Part shown: positions 60,304-64,000 of the stretch, piece after piece | Numbering within the stretch: the stretch's first letter is position 1 | Layout of the letters: each line of letters starts with the position of its first letter | Assembly (NCBI RefSeq): GCF_028681615.1 | Contig: NZ_JAQUHV010000003.1 | Location: 179,146-243,145, forward strand | Source of the DNA: Sulfuricurvum sp. | GTDB lineage: Bacteria > Campylobacterota > Campylobacteria > Campylobacterales > Sulfurimonadaceae | Length of the DNA stretch: 64,000 bases | Direction of reading: 5' to 3' | The notes under the pieces: model-generated | Databases searched by the model: none | What the model saw: only the letters and a program-made list of their open reading frames with translations | What the model was told of the DNA's origin: nothing | Program-made: the position numbers and the translations under genes

Positions 60304-63120
60304 ATGGATATGATTAAAATTATTGGAGCACGGGAACATAATCTGAAAAACATCTCGTTGGAGATTCCGAAGAATAAGCTCATCGTTTGTACCGGAATCA
60401 GCGGCAGCGGTAAGTCGACTTTAGCGTTTGATACGCTTTATGCCGAGGGGCAGCGCCGATACATCGAATCACTCTCCTCATATGCCCGGCAATTTTTGGA
60501 TCGAGTCGGAAAACCGGATGTGGATAAAATCGAAGGGCTTACCCCTGCGATTGCCATCGATCAAAAAACAACCTCAAAAAATCCCCGTTCTACAGTTGGG
60601 ACAATCACTGAAATCTATGACTATTTGCGTCTTTTATATGCCCGTATAGGAGTTCAGCACTGCCACTTGTGCGGTAAAAAAATCTCTAAAATGTCGGCTC
60701 AGGATATTATCGATCAAGTTCTTAAACTCCCGGATGGGGCTAAAATCGTTATTTTGGCTCCGCTTATTCGAGAGAAAAAAGGATCGTTTGCCGATATCTT
60801 CGAATCGTTGCGTCACAAAGGATATGTGCGGGCGATGGTTGATGGTGTCATGGTTCGTCTGGATGAAGAAATCGAGCTGTCCAAAACCAAAAAACACACC
60901 CTGAAAGTCGTCATTGACCGTTTGATTATCAAAGATGATAACCATGATCGTGTGGCACAAGACGTTGAAAAAGCGCTTAAAGAGTCCTATGGTGAGGTAG
61001 AGATCGAAATCCAAAACCATGAAGAGGTTGGGATGGCTGAAAAGCTGATCCACTATAGCGAGCACAGTGCCTGTTTCGACTGTAAAGTAAGTTTTGATCC
61101 GTTAGAGCCTCTCTCGTTTTCATTTAACTCCCCTAAAGGGGCGTGCAGTGAATGTGACGGATTGGGGATTCGGTATGCACTTGATTATGACAAAATTATC
61201 GATTCGGAACTCTCTGTTGAAAAAGGGGCGATCAAAATCGTTTACGGATTTAACAAAGGATATTATTTTACTTTTTTAAAAGCATTCTGTATCGCAGAAG
61301 GGATCAGTATCTCCGCTCCGTTTTATACCCTCGAAGAACATCAGAAAAAAGCGATTCTCCACGGCAGTGTCGATGAAGTGGAGTTTAAATGGCAAGATCA
61401 TCCGATCAAACGGGTATGGCCGGGGATCGTCCGGATCGCGTACGACATTTTCAAAGATGAAAAAGATTTGGCCGATTACATGTCTGAAAAGCCGTGTAAT
61501 ATCTGTAATTCTTATCGTCTCAAACGTGAATCGCTGGCCGTACGTGTCGCTGGAAAAGGGATCGGTGATGTGATCACAATGCCGCTCAAAGATTCGTATG
61601 CATGGTTTAGCGATCCTCAAACGTTTGAGGGGCTGAGTGATCAAAGCGCGATGATCGCTGTTTCTATTTTAAATGAAATCAGAGAGCGTCTATTCTTCCT
61701 GTATGATGTAGGTCTCGGCTATCTTTCCTTGAGTCGTGATGCCCGTAGTATCAGCGGGGGAGAAGCACAGCGTATCCGTATTGCCAGCCAGATCGGAAGC
61801 GGCTTGACGGGGGTAATGTATGTTTTGGATGAACCGAGTATCGGACTGCATGAACGCGATACCCTTAAACTGATCCGTACATTGCGATCACTGCAGGAAA
61901 AAGGGAATACCGTCATTGTCGTCGAACATGATAAAGAGACGATAGAGAATGCCGACTACATTGTCGATATCGGTCCGGGTGCCGGGAAATTTGGCGGCAA
62001 CGTGGTCTTTGCCGGGACGTTGGAAGAGATGAAAAAATCGGATACTCTCACCGCGCAGTATCTTTCCGGACGGAAAAAGATCGAGTATTTTTATCGCAGA
62101 GCCCAAAAAGAGTGGATGAGCATTAAAAATGTAACATTAAACAATATCTCTGATTTAAGTGTTGACATTCCACTTAATAATTTTGTCTGTGTGACAGGGG
62201 TGAGCGGCAGCGGCAAAAGCTCATTGATCCTCCAAACCTTGCTCCCTGTTACCCGTGAGATACTGAATCATGCTCGTAAAATTAACCGTGTGGCGGGGGT
62301 CGAAGTAGAAGGGTTGGAAAAACTCGATAAAGTTATTTACCTCGATCAAAGCCCCATCGGGCGAACACCTCGTTCCAATCCGGCTACCTATACGGGGGTT
62401 ATGGATGAAATCCGTATTCTGTTTACGAAAACAAAAGAGGCACAGATTCGAGGGTATACCGCATCACGATTCAGTTTCAACGTCAAAGGCGGCAGATGCG
62501 AAAAATGTCAGGGGGAAGGGGAAATCAAGATCGAGATGCACTTCCTCCCGGATATCATGGTGAAATGTGATGCCTGTCACGGAAGCCGTTACAATTTGCA
62601 GACCCTGCAGGTCGAATACAAAGGCAAAACGATTTCAGATGTCCTTAATATGTCTGTCGGTGAAGCGTTGGAGTTTTTTGCCCCGATTCCGAAGATCAAA
62701 GCGATTTTGCAAACGCTCAGTGACGTAGGTCTCGATTATATCACTTTGGGACAAAATGCGGTGACCCTCTCCGGCGGGGAAGCGCAACGGATTAAATTGG
62801 CGAAAGAGCTAAGCCGTAGGGATACCGGAAATACACTGTATATTCTCGATGAACCGACGACCGGATTGCATTTTGACGACGTCAACCGTCTGACCAAAGT
62901 ACTTCATAATTTTGTTGAGCTTGGAAATTCAGTTCTCGTGATCGAGCATAACCTCGATATGATCAAAAATGCCGATTACATTATCGATATGGGTCCTGAA
63001 GGGGGAAGCGGCGGAGGATTGCTTGTTGCACAAGGTGATCCCGAAAGTGTAGCCAGAGATTGGGAAAAAACAGGAAGTTTTACCGGAAAATATTTGGCTC
63101 TTGAATTAAGTAGGGTATAA
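60304..63120 (+). CDS. uvrA: excinuclease ABC subunit A
   Basis: 938 residues. Walker A sites GISGSGKSTLAFDT and GVSGSGKSSLILQT, signature motifs SISGGEAQRIRIA and TLSGGEAQRIKLA, and zinc modules with CHLCGKK, CFDCKVSFDPLEP and CEKCQGEGE. It finds bulky DNA lesions with UvrB. The Walker B sequences YVLDEPSIGLHERD and YILDEPTTGLHFDD are intact. Normal length. Confidence 0.97.
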   Translation: MDMIKIIGAREHNLKNISLEIPKNKLIVCTGISGSGKSTLAFDTLYAEGQRRYIESLSSYARQFLDRVGKPDVDKIEGLTPAIAIDQKTTSKNPRSTVGTITEIYDYLRLLYARIGVQHCHLCGKKISKMSAQDIIDQVLKLPDGAKIVILAPLIREKKGSFADIFESLRHKGYVRAMVDGVMVRLDEEIELSKTKKHTLKVVIDRLIIKDDNHDRVAQDVEKALKESYGEVEIEIQNHEEVGMAEKLIHYSEHSACFDCKVSFDPLEPLSFSFNSPKGACSECDGLGIRYALDYDKIIDSELSVEKGAIKIVYGFNKGYYFTFLKAFCIAEGISISAPFYTLEEHQKKAILHGSVDEVEFKWQDHPIKRVWPGIVRIAYDIFKDEKDLADYMSEKPCNICNSYRLKRESLAVRVAGKGIGDVITMPLKDSYAWFSDPQTFEGLSDQSAMIAVSILNEIRERLFFLYDVGLGYLSLSRDARSISGGEAQRIRIASQIGSGLTGVMYVLDEPSIGLHERDTLKLIRTLRSLQEKGNTVIVVEHDKETIENADYIVDIGPGAGKFGGNVVFAGTLEEMKKSDTLTAQYLSGRKKIEYFYRRAQKEWMSIKNVTLNNISDLSVDIPLNNFVCVTGVSGSGKSSLILQTLLPVTREILNHARKINRVAGVEVEGLEKLDKVIYLDQSPIGRTPRSNPATYTGVMDEIRILFTKTKEAQIRGYTASRFSFNVKGGRCEKCQGEGEIKIEMHFLPDIMVKCDACHGSRYNLQTLQVEYKGKTISDVLNMSVGEALEFFAPIPKIKAILQTLSDVGLDYITLGQNAVTLSGGEAQRIKLAKELSRRDTGNTLYILDEPTTGLHFDDVNRLTKVLHNFVELGNSVLVIEHNLDMIKNADYIIDMGPEGGSGGGLLVAQGDPESVARDWEKTGSFTGKYLALELSRV

Positions 63121-63151
63121 TAACTTCAATAGCTTTTGTAGAGGATTATGA

Positions 63152-63970
63152 ATGAAGAGCTCAATTATTAATAGTATTAAATCTTTGCCTCCCTTGCCGA
63201 AAACGGTAATCGATATGCAGCGTGTCTGCAACGATCCAAACTCTTCGATTCAGGATTTGGTTAAAACCGTCGAAACCGATCCGATGATTGTCGCAAACTT
63301 GCTTAAAGCGGCCAACTCTCCATTGTACAGTTTTCGCCGTGAAATAAATAATGTAGGACAAGCCGTTTCGTTATTCGGAATGAGTATGACCCGGTCCATC
63401 GGGATCGGTAATTCGGTTCGCAAGCTTCTTAATGTCGATATGGAACCCTACGGTGTAAGTTCGGAACATTTTGCGGAGATATCTTCGATGCAGGCGGCTT
63501 TGATGCATGCGTGGTATATGAAAATTGACCGTGCTAAAGCGGATAAACTGTTTTTGGCCGCATTTTTGCAAGAGACAGGAAAAATTATTATTGCCAGCGA
63601 CGTGATCCAAGAAGACTTAGCTACCAATTTTAAAGCCGATGTTACGACAGCCATCGATATTGCAAGTGTAGAACGCTCTTATGTTCAAGAGACGACGGCA
63701 TCGGTTACGGCTGCAATTTTTACCCACTGGAATTTTGACAAAGACTTTGTCGAGATGATCGAATTTTCAGATACCCCTGACCAAGCTCCGGAAGAGGTCA
63801 AAGAGTTTTCAACCGCACTTCATATTATCAAAACAATTGTTCCGATTAACGATCCTTTCGGAGAACACGGAATTGCATTCGGACTTAAAAAAGCTGAAGC
63901 CGCCGGATACGATGTGACCAAACTTCAAGCGGCGATTGATTCGATTCTTGAAAAAACTCGCGCCATATAA
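63152..63970 (+). CDS. HDOD-domain signalling protein
   Basis: 272 residues. HDOD motifs: SLPPLPKTVIDMQRVCND, VETDPMIVANLLKAANSPLY, and AVSLFGMSMTRSIGIGN. The HD residues are degenerate (AFLQETGKI in place of LHDIG), as is usual for the family. Single-domain HDOD proteins scaffold nucleotide or two-component signalling. GAGG lies ahead of the ATG. Downstream gene begins 9 bases later. Confidence 0.88.
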   Translation: MKSSIINSIKSLPPLPKTVIDMQRVCNDPNSSIQDLVKTVETDPMIVANLLKAANSPLYSFRREINNVGQAVSLFGMSMTRSIGIGNSVRKLLNVDMEPYGVSSEHFAEISSMQAALMHAWYMKIDRAKADKLFLAAFLQETGKIIIASDVIQEDLATNFKADVTTAIDIASVERSYVQETTASVTAAIFTHWNFDKDFVEMIEFSDTPDQAPEEVKEFSTALHIIKTIVPINDPFGEHGIAFGLKKAEAAGYDVTKLQAAIDSILEKTRAI

Positions 63971-63979
63971 AGGCGCACA

Positions 63980-64000
63980 ATGTCTCAACAAACCGTTACA
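63980..64000 (+). CDS. start of a further gene, cut by the window end
   Basis: ATG at 63980 begins MSQQTVT and continues to the window edge. It is 9 bases after the HDOD stop, with AAAGG ahead of it. Too short to name. Confidence 0.55.

Overview
The window looks like chromosomal DNA of a free-living, motile Campylobacterota (formerly Epsilonproteobacteria), most likely near Sulfuricurvum/Sulfurimonas. The evidence is gene content and order: the chain glmU-coaBC-uppS-pilD-lptF/G-truA beside fliP, and gltBD-IMPase-accD-rlmH-dksA-like-dus, both resemble runs I remember from Campylobacter jejuni. A short RecO, FliN and a large FliO-like protein in one operon, and HQWKQPLN-type histidine kinases fit the same group. 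I see no rRNA, tRNA, CRISPR array, complete insertion sequence or prophage. The genus is inference.

Layout. 0.1-9.1 kb: thioredoxin 2, a YhiN-type flavoprotein, a parvulin, two stand-alone enzymes, an orphan sensor kinase, an MtfA-type peptidase, an RNA 2',3'-cyclic phosphodiesterase, a cardiolipin synthase and an EEP-family nuclease. 9.1-13.3 kb: two co-directional minus-strand clusters. One is SYLF protein, DsbC-like protein and a periplasmic protein. The other is a family 1 encapsulin operon: encapsulated ferritin (EncFtn) with a C-terminal targeting tail, the shell protein, a secreted-type glutathione peroxidase coupled by a 4-base overlap, and a small open frame. 13.5-26.4 kb: accessory-looking single genes, including a FlxA-like protein with a near-perfect sigma-28 promoter, an ammonium-transporter/diguanylate-cyclase fusion, a rhodanese-like/YceI fusion, an Alvin-type ferredoxin, a GC-rich probably imported phospholipase D lipoprotein, an entericidin-like lipoprotein and a MarR/YdhR divergent pair with a visible operator. 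26.5-38.6 kb: htpG, a cluster of hairpins, the six-gene truA-to-glmU chain, a heme-c-containing HD-GYP protein, fliP, trmA and a rhodanese.

38.7-45.7 kb: a signalling operon (kinase with degenerate receiver, soluble CZB chemoreceptor, CheY-like regulator) ending in a clear terminator, then a DUF4395/Rrf2 pair, a HerA/YjgR-type ATPase and recO. 45.8-57.7 kb: gltB-gltD-IMPase-accD-thiE-like, rlmH, dksA-like and dus, with a short dispersed repeat before rlmH and an inverted copy at 57.7 kb. 57.8-64 kb: flagellar operon (CheX-like, FliN, FliO-like), TauE/SafE permease, uvrA, HDOD protein and the first codons of one more gene.

The most distinctive system is the iron-storage nanocompartment next to thiol and peroxide enzymes. 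The window is also rich in c-di-GMP, chemotaxis and redox-sensing genes, as expected for a motile bacterium living at redox gradients. Functions are assigned by reading protein motifs without database searches.
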